64,000 bases of DNA from Oegoconia quadripuncta (taxonomy: Eukaryota > Arthropoda > Insecta > Lepidoptera > Autostichidae): positions 25,139,885-25,203,884 of the forward strand of contig OX438751.1 in assembly GCA_949316235.1 (NCBI GenBank). The letters run 5' to 3'. How positions within the stretch are numbered: the stretch's first letter is position 1; every line of letters begins with the position of its first letter. This document shows positions 9,971-20,865 of this stretch, piece after piece. The notes under the pieces are model-generated. The model was not told the DNA's origin. It saw only the letters and a list, made by a program, of their open reading frames with translations, and did not search any database. The translations under genes were made by a program, and so were the position numbers.

Positions 9971-10067
9971 GACGTACGCGTCGACTTCAGCACAAGATAT
10001 TAATAATTGGTTTACTATAATTAAAAAGTTTGTGTCGGAAACCCAAAAATCTAATATAACTAATTTT

Positions 10068-10195
10068 ATAAATGCAAAAGTTTGGATGTTTGTTTGTTGT
10101 TCAAGCACGGCGAAACGGATGAACGGATTTGGATGAAATTTGGTATACCGGATGAGTTTTTTACCGTAAGGAAAAAAAATGGGCATATTAGGTAA
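10068..10195 (-). repeat. repeat E fragment joined to a shared GTAAGGAAAAAAAT motif
   Basis: GTTTGTTTGTTGTTCAAGCA and CGGATGAACGGATTTGGATG are antisense repeat E. The next 50 bp (ACCGGATGAGTTTTTTACCG, GGGCATATTAGGTAAGT) recur at 33268-33325, where repeat E is absent. Confidence 0.55.
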
Positions 10196-10469
10196 GTTAA
10201 ATAAGAAGTTTTTTTTTTTTTTCAAAAATGCACGCGCTTCTCGGAGATTGCCATGCGACTGGCGGGATTCGTAGGATTTCAATCAAGCGAAAATTATTTA
10301 GAACTTTTTTAAAAAAATATTTTCTCCAAGTTTTCTTTATTTATTTAATTTAATGATGTAATTACGTGGAATAGGCTACAAACGCAAACAACACAATTAA
10401 GTCTTTATCGATGTTTTTTAAACTTATTGCGTGTGCCCTATTTTTTCCTTATGGTAAACAAACAAACAA
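10196..10469. other. no recognisable gene
   Basis: AT-rich. The short frames on both strands are incidental. Confidence 0.45.
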
Positions 10470-10600
10470 AATATTCTTTATTGTACAACAATAAGACATC
10501 TGTACAAATCAGAAAAAGGGGATAGTACAATTTGGCGGCATTATCACTAAAAGCGATCTCTTCCAGGCAACCTTTGGGTTAGGAAGCATTATGCACATGA
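10470..10600 (-). repeat. dispersed repeat M
   Basis: ATTCTTTATTGTACAACAAT plus AAAAGCGATCTCTTCCAG-CAACC. Relatives at 18045, 21678 and 34195. It resembles the antisense 3' end of a Jockey-like LINE, though no protein is readable. Confidence 0.45.
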
Positions 10601-10722
10601 CATGTAGGTAGCGTGCACGGTAAACTAATTTTAATAAAGTAAATAAATCACCCATATAAATACATACGTTAATTGAATACATACAAACACACATTCTGTG
10701 TGTTTGTATGTAAGAGTGGAAG

Positions 10723-10911
10723 TCTACCACTGTACGTTTCTCAAGAAATTTCTTGCCACGTACGACCACCCTGTGGAACGGACTTCCGGCAGCGGTATTC
10801 CCGAACGAGTACGACATTGGAACCTTCAAGAAGCGAGCCTACACCTTCCTCAAAGGCCGGCAACGCATCTGTGACCCTTTTGGTGTTGCGGGTGTCCATG
10901 GGCGGCGGTGA
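10723..10911 (+). pseudogene. LINE ORF2 C-terminus (family 4), unit 1
   Basis: Reads [20 protein letters not shown] and then [20 protein letters not shown], ending GVHGRR and a stop. The pattern FLPRT..LWN.LP..VFP...D...FK is the usual tail of Jockey/CR1-like second ORFs. Only the last 62 codons remain. The 3' untranslated part ends in a run of about 20 A, as in retrotransposition. Confidence 0.75.
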
Positions 10912-11154
10912 TTACTTTCCATCAGGTGACCCGCATGCTCGTTTGCCGCTCTCTCATATAAAAAAAAAAAAAAAAAAAACATACATAATATATACATAAT
11001 AATCGAACGAATCGAGAAGAATCGAATCGGATATCTTAAAAGAAATCGTACGGTATATTTAGTAAATGTAAATGGTAAATCACCCATATAAATACATACG
11101 TTAATTGAATACATACAAACACACATTCTGTGTGTTTGTATGTAAGAGTGGAAG

Positions 11155-11343
11155 TCTACCACTGTACGTTTCTCAAGAAATTACTTGACACGTACGACCC
11201 CCCTGTGGAACGGACTTCCGGCAGCGGTATTCCCGAACGAGTACGACATTGGAACCTTCAAGAAGCGAGCCTACACCTTCCTCAAAGGCCGGCAACGCAT
11301 CTGTGACCCTTTTGGTGTTGCGGGTGTCCATGGGCGGCGGTGA
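11155..11343 (+). pseudogene. LINE ORF2 C-terminus (family 4), unit 2
   Basis: Tandem copy of the fragment at 10723, shifted by 432 bases, with substitutions in FLPRT (TTG ACA CGT for TTG CCA CGT). Not an independent insertion. Confidence 0.75.
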
Positions 11344-11495
11344 TTACTTTCCATCAGGTGACCCGCATGCTCGTTTGCCGCTCTCTCATATAAAAAAAAA
11401 AAAAAAAAAAACATACATAATATATACATAATAATCGAACGAATCGAGAAGAATCGAATCGGATATCTTAAAAGAAATCGTACGGTATATTTAGA

Positions 11496-11980
11496 ATATA
11501 TCCTGGAATAAGACATGATACTATTTATCCCTATAAATTTCACACTATTAGAAGACCGCACAACTTCACATGCTCCCACGGCCTGTCGAAACGCGTCCCC
11601 GCAGACAATGCCGCATCTGCTCGATTTATCTTTGAGCGTTCTCGCTAATTATCGCTAAACAGCCGCCCATCCATTACGAGCCTTTATTCACAACGAAACT
11701 GTCAAATTCTACAAAACTTTGCGCCGAACAAAAGAGGACATTATCATGTAAGTTTGTGAAATTTGTGGGGGCATGTTTTGTTGTAAACCGTCGTGTTTAC
11801 AGTGTATGAGATCAAATAGTCAACGTAGCGTTAGATTGGGATGAGAGATATATTGAGGAGTCAAAGGAACTGGGCTCAAGTCAAATTCACAATCTTCAAT
11901 TTACGATTACAAAAAATATAATATTTAAGCAACACCTATTTACAGTGCAAACATGGAAATCAAAGATATGGTAGGTAGAA
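11496..11980. other. no recognisable gene
   Basis: The 11560-11760 part is less AT-rich and ends with CATGTAAGTTTG, which could serve as a splice donor. I see no conserved frame to support an exon. Confidence 0.35.
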
Positions 11981-12110
11981 TAAATAAATAAATATCCTTA
12001 GATATACACACAGCGCCATCTAGTTTCACAGTAAGCAACTATAGGCTTGTGTTGTGGATGCCTTTTACTTATTATAAAAAAAAAACATGTAAATCTCGGG
12101 TACCAACATC
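11981..12110 (-). mobile_element. SINE-C, 3' half
   Basis: Antisense: ATAAATAAATATCCTTAGAT, ACACAGCGCCATCTAGTTTC, CTATAGGCTTGTGTTGTGGA, then AACATGTAAATCTCGGGTAC. The B-box head is missing. Confidence 0.7.
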
Positions 12111-12129
12111 CAAACTTCCGCATTTTATT

Positions 12130-12360
12130 GGTTAGATTATAGCTCATCTTCACTTCACTCCGGGAACGGGCCTTCCCTAGTGACCCCTCACTAGGGAAGG
12201 CCCTAGTGAGGGGCCTCGCAGGGCGAGGGGGGATCTGGAGCCGCTTATGCGTTCCCAGGTCCTCCCTACTGCCGAGGAAGGTCGCCGCGGGGCATTGGTG
12301 GGGATCCTCTCCTCATAACCTCATAACAGTCTAGTTTCTCGTAAGCATTTCCCCCATAAT
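12130..12360. other. GC-rich patch with overlapping perfect hairpins
   Basis: At 12169-12202 there are 15-bp perfect arms with a CCCC loop. At 12184-12213 there are 13-bp perfect arms with an AAGG loop. The middle segment is shared, so the two stems exclude each other. No readable protein; similar GC-rich patches lie at 5840 and 18395. Confidence 0.55.
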
Positions 12361-12454
12361 AAAAAAGCTCATCTTCGCTTAATATACCCGTTGTGCATTA
12401 AAAAAAATCTTTCTTTTTTATTTATTTATCATTATGACGATTGTAAGTATTTTT

Positions 12455-12680
12455 TTTTTTTTTTTTATTGAATAGGTGGGCAAACGAGCAAGAGGCGCAC
12501 CTGATGGTAAGTGTCACCGCTGCCCATAACCATCTACGGAAACGGAAGATCCGCAGTGGCGTTGCCGGCCTTTAAGGAAGGAATATGCTCGCTTCTTGAA
12601 GGTTCCCAGATCGTATCGGTTCGGAAAGACATCCGCTGGGAGCTTATTCCAAAAAGTAACGGTACGTGGAAGGAACTACA
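12455..12680 (-). pseudogene. LINE ORF2 C-terminus (family 4 relative)
   Basis: The minus strand reads [20 protein letters not shown], then [19 protein letters not shown] and ends GYGQR with a stop at 12514. It is a homologue of the pieces at 10723 and 27100 but clearly diverged. The 3' untranslated part ends in poly(A) (a T-run on the plus strand near 12450-12468). Confidence 0.75.
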
Positions 12681-13585
12681 AATTACAATAGATTTTTTTG
12701 GTAGTGTGATAAAACTAGGCCCTCTTCAATCAACACTTCATTCACTTGTCCACAGTACGTATGATAGTTTAGAACTTCACATTGTCGAACATAAATTCAA
12801 CTTCAGGTCTTAACACCACAAAGCATCGAACAAGAATAGCCCAACCTACACCCCTACCACTTTCCAACTTCCCCAACCAAACTCGTTCGGAAGTGACGTC
12901 AGGAAACAACAGCTACCAATTCAATATTTCGAATAACATGCCAAAAATCATGACAGTAGAAGTAAAGTAATTTTTAAAGTAATCAATCATTAAATGATAA
13001 TGTAATCCGACTTATTTATGCAGTACAAAAAATACTAATTTGCTTCATACGGAATCAAAGCGCAGATCAACTTTCTTTCGTGTATTTTTGTTTCAATTTT
13101 CCAAACTTAATCAACCAACTGCCCGCGGAAGTTTCATAATATGCTATTTCTCAATTATTTTTTGGAGAAGGTAGCAGCGGACGACGTCGATGTTGACACA
13201 TGCCGATTTTTTTTGCAAATAATGCATCGCGTCTAAACTATTAATTGGCTGAATAACATATTTGCTCGTGACGCCAATATTAGGTCACAGGAGTACTCTA
13301 TTCAGCTGTGATAAAGTTCAGTTTGGAATGAATGATTTTAATTCTGGTTGAGCAACGATCATACTGCTGTCTATTTGCAGTATTGTTGGATTTATAGAAA
13401 AGAAGCCAGTGAAATTACTATTTTAAAATCTTTATCACTGAAAGTTTAACAGCTGCTGTTATGTGTAATTAATAGTTTTCCAACAGGTGACCTCTTTGCT
13501 CACTTTTAACCTATTTTCTTTAAGGGAAAGATTATCAATGCTATTTTTTAAGTAAACAAAGCAAAAATGCTTTGTTTTCCTTAAA
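12681..13585. other. no recognisable gene
   Basis: About 0.9 kb, AT-rich, with no repeat partner in the window. Short frames at 12782-12970 and 13459-13653 show no family features. Confidence 0.5.
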
Positions 13586-14034
13586 TGTACACAGGGTACA
13601 CTTAGAATAGTCAGATTTTGCAATTTTAAAGCTACTGCTTGTTCAAAAGGCAATTTTGCCCTGAGATGAACAAAAAAAGTGTCGACGACCGATTGGTGTA
13701 GTGGATAGTGACCGTGTCAGCGAAACAAACGGTTGCGGGTTCGAATCCCGCGAGGGGTAAATGTTTGTACGATGAATACGAACATTTATTCCCGAGTCAT
13801 GGATGTTTATATAAATATTTATGTATGTTTATCCGTTACCTATAGTATCCATAGTTTTACAAGCTTTCCTTAGTTTGGGACTAGATGATTGGTGTTAGTG
13901 CCCCAAATAATAATAATAAAGTAACTCAAGGAGTTGCTCTTTTAAAAACAGGTTTTTATAATATAAAAAAGGTAAAATAATATTTCATTATTAATTGGGA
14001 AATATCCTGGCAGGCGGATGACTGTCATCAAAAT
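13586..14034 (-). mobile_element. LINE family 1 3' end, split by SINE-B
   Basis: 13586-13680 is antisense CAAGCAGTAGC...CAGGGCAAAATTGCC and 13919-14034 continues with antisense GAGCAACTCCTTGAG, ACCTGTTTTTAAAAGAGC and CCAATTAATAATGAAAT. The break lies inside the region that is continuous at 34655. Confidence 0.65.
13683..13918 (+). mobile_element. SINE-B, full length, inserted in a LINE tail
   Basis: GACGACCGATTGGTGTAGTG, perfect B box GGTTCGAATCCC, body to GACTAGATGATTGGTG and an (AAT)n tail. AAAGT on both sides is a plausible short target duplication. The best reference copy for SINE-B. Confidence 0.85.
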
Positions 14035-14171
14035 GGTATGATATTTTTTATACTATGATTTATTAATAAGTTTCTGTTTTATAGTAGATTGGTATCTTTA
14101 AAGAATGTTCCGCGATAATTTTTATTAGATTTTTTGGAGTTAAAGAACAGCACCCTGTTGACATCGGTACA

Positions 14172-14240
14172 GAGTTCAGATTTTGAAGTCCAGTTGCTTA
14201 GTGTGGAACTAGCTGTGTATGTGCAAAGATATTTATTTAT
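14172..14240 (+). mobile_element. SINE-C tail fragment
   Basis: GTTGCTTAGTGTGGAACTAG, CTGTGTATGTGCAAAGATAT and TTATTTATAC match the SINE-C 3' end, with the ATGGCG words deleted. Confidence 0.55.
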
Positions 14241-14330
14241 ACATACATAACGTCTCGACATCTATCCCAAACACAATTAAGGTAGAAGGCCTTTATTTAT
14301 AAATATATGAAAGAGATAGCCTAAAGATAA

Positions 14331-14406
14331 TTTTTTTATGCACAACGGGTTGATACTTGACCTCAATCACACCTGATCTTAAGTGAAGATCAGGTCGAAG
14401 GTGGAA
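14331..14406 (-). mobile_element. SINE-A tail fragment
   Basis: Antisense tail: TATGCACAACGGGTTGATAC, TTGACCTCAATCACACCTGA, AAGTGAAGATCAGGTCGAAG. Confidence 0.7.
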
Positions 14407-14798
14407 CGGTCTTTTAACCTGACATTTGTAATTGAGCGAATGTGGCGATTAATGTTCATGAACCAATATAAAGTATACGTCAATCGGTAGCCCCAATGGG
14501 AAAGGCCTGATAAGAAAATACACAAAAGCGTAAGTATAAAGGAGTCCATTTTCTATACTCATGTAATGGGACCCTAATAAATATTGTTCAGTTCGACAAT
14601 GGGTGTCCAAAAGAAGCTAACTTGGACAAGTTTATTTCTTTAAATTCAGTTGGGATCGAGGATTTGGACGCTGGATAAATCAATTAACGTTTTGTTGCAA
14701 CTACCGATCCAGATATTTTAAGTAAACGAGCACAGATTAAAAAAAATGTTTTAACTCCATGGAACAGTGAAAATTTAGAAAACCAAAAGGAATCAAAA
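14407..14798. other. no recognisable gene
   Basis: No frame or repeat match seen. Confidence 0.45.
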
Positions 14799-15105
14799 GC
14801 CTCCGTGGCTCAATGTAAACAACATTGAGTTTACGATTCGGAGGTCGCGGGTTCGATCCCCAGCGGGGTACATGTTTAAGTACTCGGTTTGGTTGGTGGT
14901 AGGGCATTTTAAATGTCCGTCTGGCTAGCTACCACCATCTTATCTAAATCTGCCGCCAAGCAGCAATGGTAATAGCATTGTTGTATTCCGTTTGTCAGAG
15001 ATAAGATAGCCAGTCCCCCAAATGTGTTGGGGTTTCCGGGTCAGTACACTTAACATCAGGTGTGATTGAGGTCAAGTACGAACCCGTTATGCATAACAAA
15101 AAAAA
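14799..15105 (+). mobile_element. SINE-A, full length
   Basis: Complete head (GCCTCCGTGGCTCAATG, B box GGTTCGATCCCC), body and tail (GAACCCGTTATGCATAAC). A good reference copy for the family on the plus strand. Confidence 0.9.
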
Positions 15106-15640
15106 TCTAATAATTATATCATCGTTATCTTCAAAACGGCTTAACCGATTTTCGTCGAACACACTTCAAACTTCAAGCATTTATTTCAACGTAAGATAGA
15201 TACGTCATTTGAATATCAATTCAAATCTAATGGAAATAATAATAGGGCTTTATCATTTCTCTGTCAGTCATTAAGTCCAAGCTACCACCGCATCGGAAAG
15301 GGAAATCATCTGTGGGAAAAGAAACAGAGCAAGAGACCCACAGGATCATTTACTCTGGATGGTCTTAGCACGGCCTCATGGAGGGTCGGCTTCGGAATTT
15401 CTTTGAACAAAGACGATGACGTGGCCTCGAAGTTAGTCCCTTATCTTGGGCAAACTAGAGTTGTCTGAAAAGTATATCGGAAAGTCAGTAAAAGAATCAG
15501 CTGGGCTGGTCAACATTTGGGAAGTTACGCCATCAGTGAGTGTGTCCGACCACTCCAGATTTAAAGTAGCAAGATATATTGATTAACAGATCTCAAACTA
15601 TGATATTTCGTTTTCCTAAAGCCTAAATTCACCATTCCTT
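15106..15640. other. no recognisable gene
   Basis: Includes a less AT-rich part (15270-15560) without a long frame. It may be a decayed retrotransposon piece, but I see no diagnostic motif. Confidence 0.4.
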
Positions 15641-15745
15641 TTCGATTGGCGAAGTTAAGCAATGGCTGATGCGGTCAGTTCCTTGGATGGGTGATCATAG
15701 CGTCATTGTAATTTGAGTGTTTCCGTGCATCAGAGGGTATATCAG
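15641..15745 (+). repeat. 5S rRNA-like segment
   Basis: GGCGAAGTTAAGCAATGG followed by GGTCAGTTCCTTGGATGGGT and GATCATAGCG matches the internal promoter half of 5S rRNA (A-box GAAGTTAAGC, C-box GGATGGGTGA) with several changes. The 5' third of a 5S gene is not recognisable, so this is a 5S pseudogene or the head of a 5S-derived SINE. Confidence 0.5.
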
Positions 15746-15747
15746 GC

Positions 15748-16737
15748 AAAACAGGGTATATTTTCAAAGCTATATCCAAATTTGTTTTTTATTTGAAAAA
15801 TGGAATGTTATTTCAAGGTTTCACATGAAATATTTTTTTATTTCTTGACTAAATCACATAATAAAAAAAATTTGATCCGAGATCTTTTCATGTGGTTCCC
15901 ATAATCATTTCTTAGATTCCCTGAAACTTTTATAAAGCGGTTACTTTTAAAAATTAACGCTGCCTATACTTAACTTAATGTTATCCGATAATACACACAA
16001 AGTTTAGCTAAATCTATAAGATCTAAACCAACATTTAAATCCAAATATAGATGTTTTTTGATGGAAAAGCAGAAGATTGGTATTCCAGACCGCTACCTTT
16101 CCACTGTCTTCCTATCATGAGGATAATATATGAAGCAGTAGGGGGCTGTAGATTGGATCCATAGCTTGGGCATCACAAATCGAAATATTATAATTTTAAC
16201 GTCTATAGAATATGAAATCGAAAATTGCAATAATTTCTTAATTTTTCATTAATTATCAATTCTATAATAATAATAAATTTGGTTCAATAACTTAATTAGG
16301 TACATATATTTTATTAATTGAATCCAATATGTTGCGGGAATAATCTTACACAATATTCTTTTACCAATAACGTTAGTTTTAATTTGATAACACCAAACAC
16401 ATTTCAACATTCCATTTGTCCCACGACCAACCCTCAGGTTTCAGCAGAATACCAGTGTTTTGCCCGCCTCGGGCAAATCCATACACTGAGCTGTAGCCTT
16501 TTTGTATACTGCGGCACACACATAATATTTGTTTGTTTCTGTACTTGTGTTTTATTGTTTTAGTTGTATTTTTCATATGTAAAATTTAGTATGTGTGTGT
16601 ACATGGATGCAAATAAATGCTTATCTATCTATCATCTATCTAAATTTGGATTTGCCGCTCCCAAACAAAAATCAAAAATGTTTGTACAGAGAAAACAGTC
16701 TTAATTAAACGCCAATTTCATAGGTAAGGACCTATAA
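15748..16737 (+). mobile_element. mariner-derived non-autonomous element, interrupted
   Basis: 15748-16013 matches 8955-9205 closely. The match resumes at 16641 (AAATTTGGATTTGCCG) and ends with AACGCCAATTTCATAGGTAA, the reversed mariner terminal repeat. The left terminus is missing. Confidence 0.75.
16014..16640. mobile_element. insertion within the mariner-derived element
   Basis: About 625 bp absent from the copy at 8881. CTAAAT flanks both sides as a possible 6-bp target duplication. The right end has AATAAATGC and a (TATC)n-like tail, which looks like a LINE 3' end on the plus strand. The open frames inside resemble nothing I know. Confidence 0.6.
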
Positions 16738-17861
16738 CACAATTCTACCCTCTCCCATTCTAGCCTTTTCTCAAGAAGGCTAACCCCCAACAGTGGAGAC
16801 ATGTAGGACTGTTCAGGATGAAACCTTAAATCGATTTACTGCAGAATATTCTAATTATACAACAAAACTCATAATTGTATAAATTGCAGGAAGTGTGACG
16901 AAAAATATATCACAGTTACTGGCCGAATTCCCGCTAAAAGAACCACAGCTTAGTCCGGTTTTACATCCCCAAAGAAAAACATAGATTAAAAATCAACCAA
17001 ACATAATCTTCCTTACGAAAAGTTTCTAAGCAAACATTTCCTTTGCCCATTTTCGAAGGAACAAGGGACGAAGTTTCGTCGCTCCAAAATGTTAATATCA
17101 ATAAAGAATTATCGCGCCTCGACTGGGGTTCGAAGTCAAATCCGAGCAATCGATTAGGTGTCGACAGGATTGGATTCGATTCTCGAAAACTTTATTATTC
17201 AAAAATTCGAATACATTCCTCAATGTCACGTTTTGGAGGGAAACGAGTTTTGCTGATACCTATGCCGCTGTACAAATAAATACATGGACTTGTATAGTCA
17301 TGAAACTACTTAAAATATGCAGCAGGTGATAGATTCTCTCACAATTCACAAGAAATAACACACACCTACTCATTCACTCATATATGAGTACATTAGTGGA
17401 TACTGCCCAGACAGTTTCTGATCACAAGATAATTCGGTTGTACGCAAACGAAAGTAAAACCAATTTTAAAGTGGGCCTGTCTTTTTCTCTCTGGAACAAT
17501 ATAACGTGACAGGACCAGTCTAAATCTGGTTTTAGTTTATTCCGTGTGCAACCGAATCGACACCACTGTCGTAGCAACTATGCATACACACATACTCACA
17601 CACATCCGCATACACACTCACACAAACTTCACACACTCTCAAAGACACATTTATGAACACTTAAACTCATTTTCTTACTGTATTCTATTCTACACACTGC
17701 ATTGTTCCTACATCAATACCTCATACGCAGTCTTGAATGCTAGTAATAAGGATGAGCGCGGTCATCTGCTACAGGTATATCTATTATACCTACTAAGTTG
17801 GCCTCATCCATTATTATTCTTATTACTTATTGTGCACGAGTACACATAAGAGCCAAGCCAA
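16738..17861. other. no recognisable gene; CA-rich stretch at 17578-17660
   Basis: No repeat partner seen for 16738-17540. The (CACA)-rich stretch is simple sequence and explains the His/Thr-rich frame there. Confidence 0.5.
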
Positions 17862-18009
17862 GCCAAGCCAAGCAGCAATGTTAGTAGCATTGTTGTGTTT
17901 TGGTTGTCAGAGATAAGATAGCCAGTCCCCCAAATGTGTTAGACCTCATCTTCACTTAACATCAGGTGTGATTGTGATCAAGTACGAACCCTTCGTGCAT
18001 AAAAAAAAA
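17862..18009 (+). mobile_element. SINE-A, internally deleted 3' part
   Basis: Starts in a (GCCAA)n run that leads into GCAGCAATGTTAGTAGCAT. CCCCCAAATGTGTTAG then jumps to ACCTCATCTTCACTTAAC. Tail CGTGCATAAAAAAA. Confidence 0.75.
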
Positions 18010-18394
18010 TAAGAAACAAAAACAGGTTACTAGATAGAGATACAGTGTGTACAAAAGGTCCTAGCTTATCTCTAAAAAGAGATATCTTCTAGCAAGACCC
18101 TGTGAATATGATGGGGAATAGGTTCGATAAGATAAGACATAATGTACAGAGAATAAAGAACTACTAAGTCTTCACTATATGTTAGACTGAAAAATAAAAC
18201 TACAGGCAAAACGCTTTTTTACTTCGTGCCAGTAACAACTTCAACAGTATTTACAGAGACCTGGACGTAGATTTGTATTGTACAAGTATCTACAGTCAAA
18301 CGTTTGCTGACTTACTTTGATAAGCTGTAATATTACACTGTTCTAAATATGACTGTTTTAGTTCTTAATAATTCGTATTACTGGGTCTATTACT
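18010..18394. other. no gene; weak repeat M similarity near 18045-18130
   Basis: AGCTTATCTCTAAAAAGAGA and the following words resemble repeat M. Nothing else recognisable. Confidence 0.4.
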
Positions 18395-18740
18395 CGCGGT
18401 AGCCTTCTGCTACCGCCACGCTCACTGCATCTAGGCACAGTCCGTGGTGTATACGAAAGCAGGAGGCCGAGCTTCACTCGCCCTCCTTCCCCATAGGGAT
18501 GGCCCTAGTGACATGTTGCATTTCATTGGCTACACTCCCATTTGCCGAGGGGGGAAGTGGGAAACCTTTTTCTTACTTACACACCCTATTTCTTTCTTTA
18601 ATTAGCCTGGGGTCCAAGGTAGCAATAGAGTCACGTAGGGCACCGTCTACCTTCAGTAGGCGCCGTGTCGAGTACCACTGTCGATCCAAGCTCATAGGAG
18701 TTACAGTGGGAGGAATGTGGACGTGGGATTGCTCTGGTTG
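18395..18740. other. GC-richer patch of unknown origin
   Basis: CGGTAGCCTTCTGCTACCG is a short hairpin. GATGGCCCTAGTGACATG and GCCGAGGGGGGAAGTGGG recall words at 12170-12270. A 125-codon frame (18499-18876) covers it but has no family features, so I do not call it a gene. Confidence 0.35.
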
Positions 18741-19192
18741 TTATTTTCAACAATATTCTACTTGTTTTATGTTACCTACTTGGTTTTCTGTCAATAAAAG
18801 AGTAAGAATCGGTTATTTGACCCATTTAGCGACACACATATACATGTATAAATGTGAAACAAAATCGACACAGTGAAATTGGGTGAGATAAATGTAGTAG
18901 TAACAGTTTCATATAATAAGATAGGTACTTCTATCTCATATAAGTAATAAAAAACTAAAGTGCTTAAAATTAATTTTCGGTGTCGCAAAGTGGTGTCAAG
19001 TAGGTCTCCACCTCAGCATAAGCATTATATCATTTAATTTATACAATTATGCGCATAAGTCTGAGATACTTGTTTATCTAAAACAATTCTTGTTGCTAAG
19101 TTCTCCACAAATGAAATAAATAAAGATTTTTTTTTGTAATTTCGTATTTGCAATATTTCTGCCTCAGGAGTAACGTAACAGGTAAGCCACAT
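18741..19192. other. no recognisable gene
   Basis: AT-rich, nothing supported. Confidence 0.45.
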
Positions 19193-19527
19193 TTTTTTTA
19201 ATGCACAACGGATTGGTATTTGACCTCAATCGCACCTGATGTTAAGTGAAGATGAGGTCGAAGGTGGAAGCGTACTGACCCGGAAACCCCAACGCATTTG
19301 GGGGACTGGCTATCTTATCTCTGACAACCGGAACACAACAAACAATGCTATTAACATTGCTGCTTGGCGGCAGATTTAGATAAGATGGTGGTAGCTAGCC
19401 AGGCGGACATTTAAAATGCCCTACCACCAACCAAACCGAGTACTTAAACATATACCCCGCTGGGGATCGAACCCGCGATCTACGATTCGTAAACCCAATG
19501 TTGTTTACATTGAGCCACGGAGGCGGT
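19193..19527 (-). mobile_element. SINE-A, full length
   Basis: Complete antisense copy from the T-run (poly(A) tail) to TTGAGCCACGGAGGCGG. The B box is intact in GGGGATCGAACCCGCG. Confidence 0.9.
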
Positions 19528-19977
19528 TAAATTATACCCAGTCAGCGGATTAGAGAGGCCCATCCATAATGAATTATTTACGAATTAAGTAAATGTATGT
19601 TTACTGAATCCACTTTGTCAATTTACTAGTAGAATATTTTAGTAGCTTATTACTACCATCTACCACCTACGTAACATTACGGTCGAACGTCAACGTGTAA
19701 TAAACCACGTTAATTTATAACACGAGTGGCTTTCCATTAACGTGAAATACGTTGGCAAATATTTATACGTGTAACAAAACAGGAGGCGGGATTCGCAGGT
19801 ATTTTGAAAATCGAATACATTTCTGACGAAGGACCCGTACACATATTACATCCTTAGTCGTCACTGCTGGGGTACAGCCTCTATTCACTAGAAGGGTTAT
19901 AAATAAATCTAACTTCCAATTAATATTATAAATTCATCTTCGGCCAAATCGTCACTTTCCATCAAGTGAGATTGTTA
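19528..19977. other. no recognisable gene
   Basis: Contains repeated CACGTTAAT/ATTAACGTG words around 19700-19750 but no larger structure that I can define. Confidence 0.45.
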
Positions 19978-20175
19978 ACCGTCTCCGTGGTTCAATGTAG
20001 ACAACATTGAGTTTACGATTAGGAGGTCGCGGGTTCGATCCCCAGCGGGGTACATGTTGAAGTACTCAAATGTGTTGGGGTTTCCAGGTCAGTACGCTTC
20101 CACCTTCGACCTCATCTTCATTTAACATCAGGTGTGATTGAGGTCAAGTACGAACCCGTTGTGCATAAAAAAAAA
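19978..20175 (+). mobile_element. SINE-A with large internal deletion
   Basis: Head ACCGTCTCCGTGGTTCAATG with B box GGTTCGATCCCC, then AAGTACTC joins directly to AAATGTGTTGGGGTTTCCAG. Tail intact. Confidence 0.85.
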
Positions 20176-20182
20176 TTGTGGT

Positions 20183-20608
20183 CAAACGCGGCGATACGGC
20201 TGAACGGATTTGGATGAAATATAGATAATGCACCTTAGGTCGCCCGTTACCGTTAAACATTAACTAGTAAACTCAAAAAAACAAAAACCAGCTCTGAGCA
20301 GCAGCCAATCTCTGTCAGCATTATAATGGACCAGATCATTTTGTCACAAATTATATTGTCTTATTTGAATTTACTAATGTTAGTACCTAATTTTAAAGTA
20401 TATTGCATAAACAATGTTGTGACAATAAACGATTTATTTCTTTTTGTCTTTAAATTTGATATATAGGTATAAAATACCCTGTATTAAGACATAGAATATT
20501 TTTATCGCCGAAAGTGAGCAGTTCCCGCGGGATAAACAAATTAAACCTATCCGCAATAAAGCTATTCTACGCAGGCGAAGCCGCGGGCGAAAAGCTAGTA
20601 AATAATAA
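20183..20608 (-). repeat. repeat E in two pieces
   Basis: 20183-20260 is the CGGCTGAACGGATTTGGATG end. 20455-20608 is the other end (CAGTTCCCGCGGGATAAACA, CGCAGGCGAAGCCGCGGGCG, AAAGCTAGTAAAT). The 190 bp between look unrelated and may be an insertion. Confidence 0.6.
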
Positions 20609-20865
20609 ATAAATATCCTTGGACATACACACAGCGCCATCTAGTTCCACACTAAGCAACTATAGGCTTGTGTTGTGGATACCAGATGGTTGATATACTA
20701 CATAAATACTTTTTATTAATTATAAAAAAAAAACATCCATAACTCGGGTACACATGTCCATATTCATCACACAAACATATACCCCTATCGGGATTCCAAC
20801 CCGCGACCTTTTGGTATGACGGTCAGTTTCTAACAACTACACCAAACAGTTATCCAGTATAAATA
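20600..20865 (-). mobile_element. SINE-C, full length
   Basis: Antisense: AATAAATATCCTTGGACATA, CAGCGCCATCTAGTTCCACA, the body, GGGATTCCAACCCGCGACC (B-box region with one change) and a head ending ACACCAAACAG. Confidence 0.85.

Larger units (their letters stand above)
10645..11495 (+). repeat. 432-bp tandem duplication
   Basis: The block starting AAATCACCCATATAAATAC is repeated with an exact offset of 432 bases. Each unit has a CAAACACACATTCTGTGTG palindrome, a LINE ORF2 end and an A-rich run. I found only a few substitutions (for example TTTCTTGCCACG against TTACTTGACACG). Confidence 0.95.

Noticed and set aside
11560..11760. possible exon ending at a GTAAGT donor
   Set aside because: A single donor-like word without a supporting frame or promoter.
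13683..13760. tRNA gene-like sequence (perfect B box)
   Set aside because: The A and B boxes belong to SINE-B. The acceptor stem is not formed, and the same head recurs with a common non-tRNA body. The same holds for the SINE-A, SINE-C and SINE-D heads.
18499..18876. 125-codon open frame
   Set aside because: No domain, no repeat partner at protein level, GC-rich patch of probable element origin. Length alone is not enough in 64 kb of six-frame sequence.
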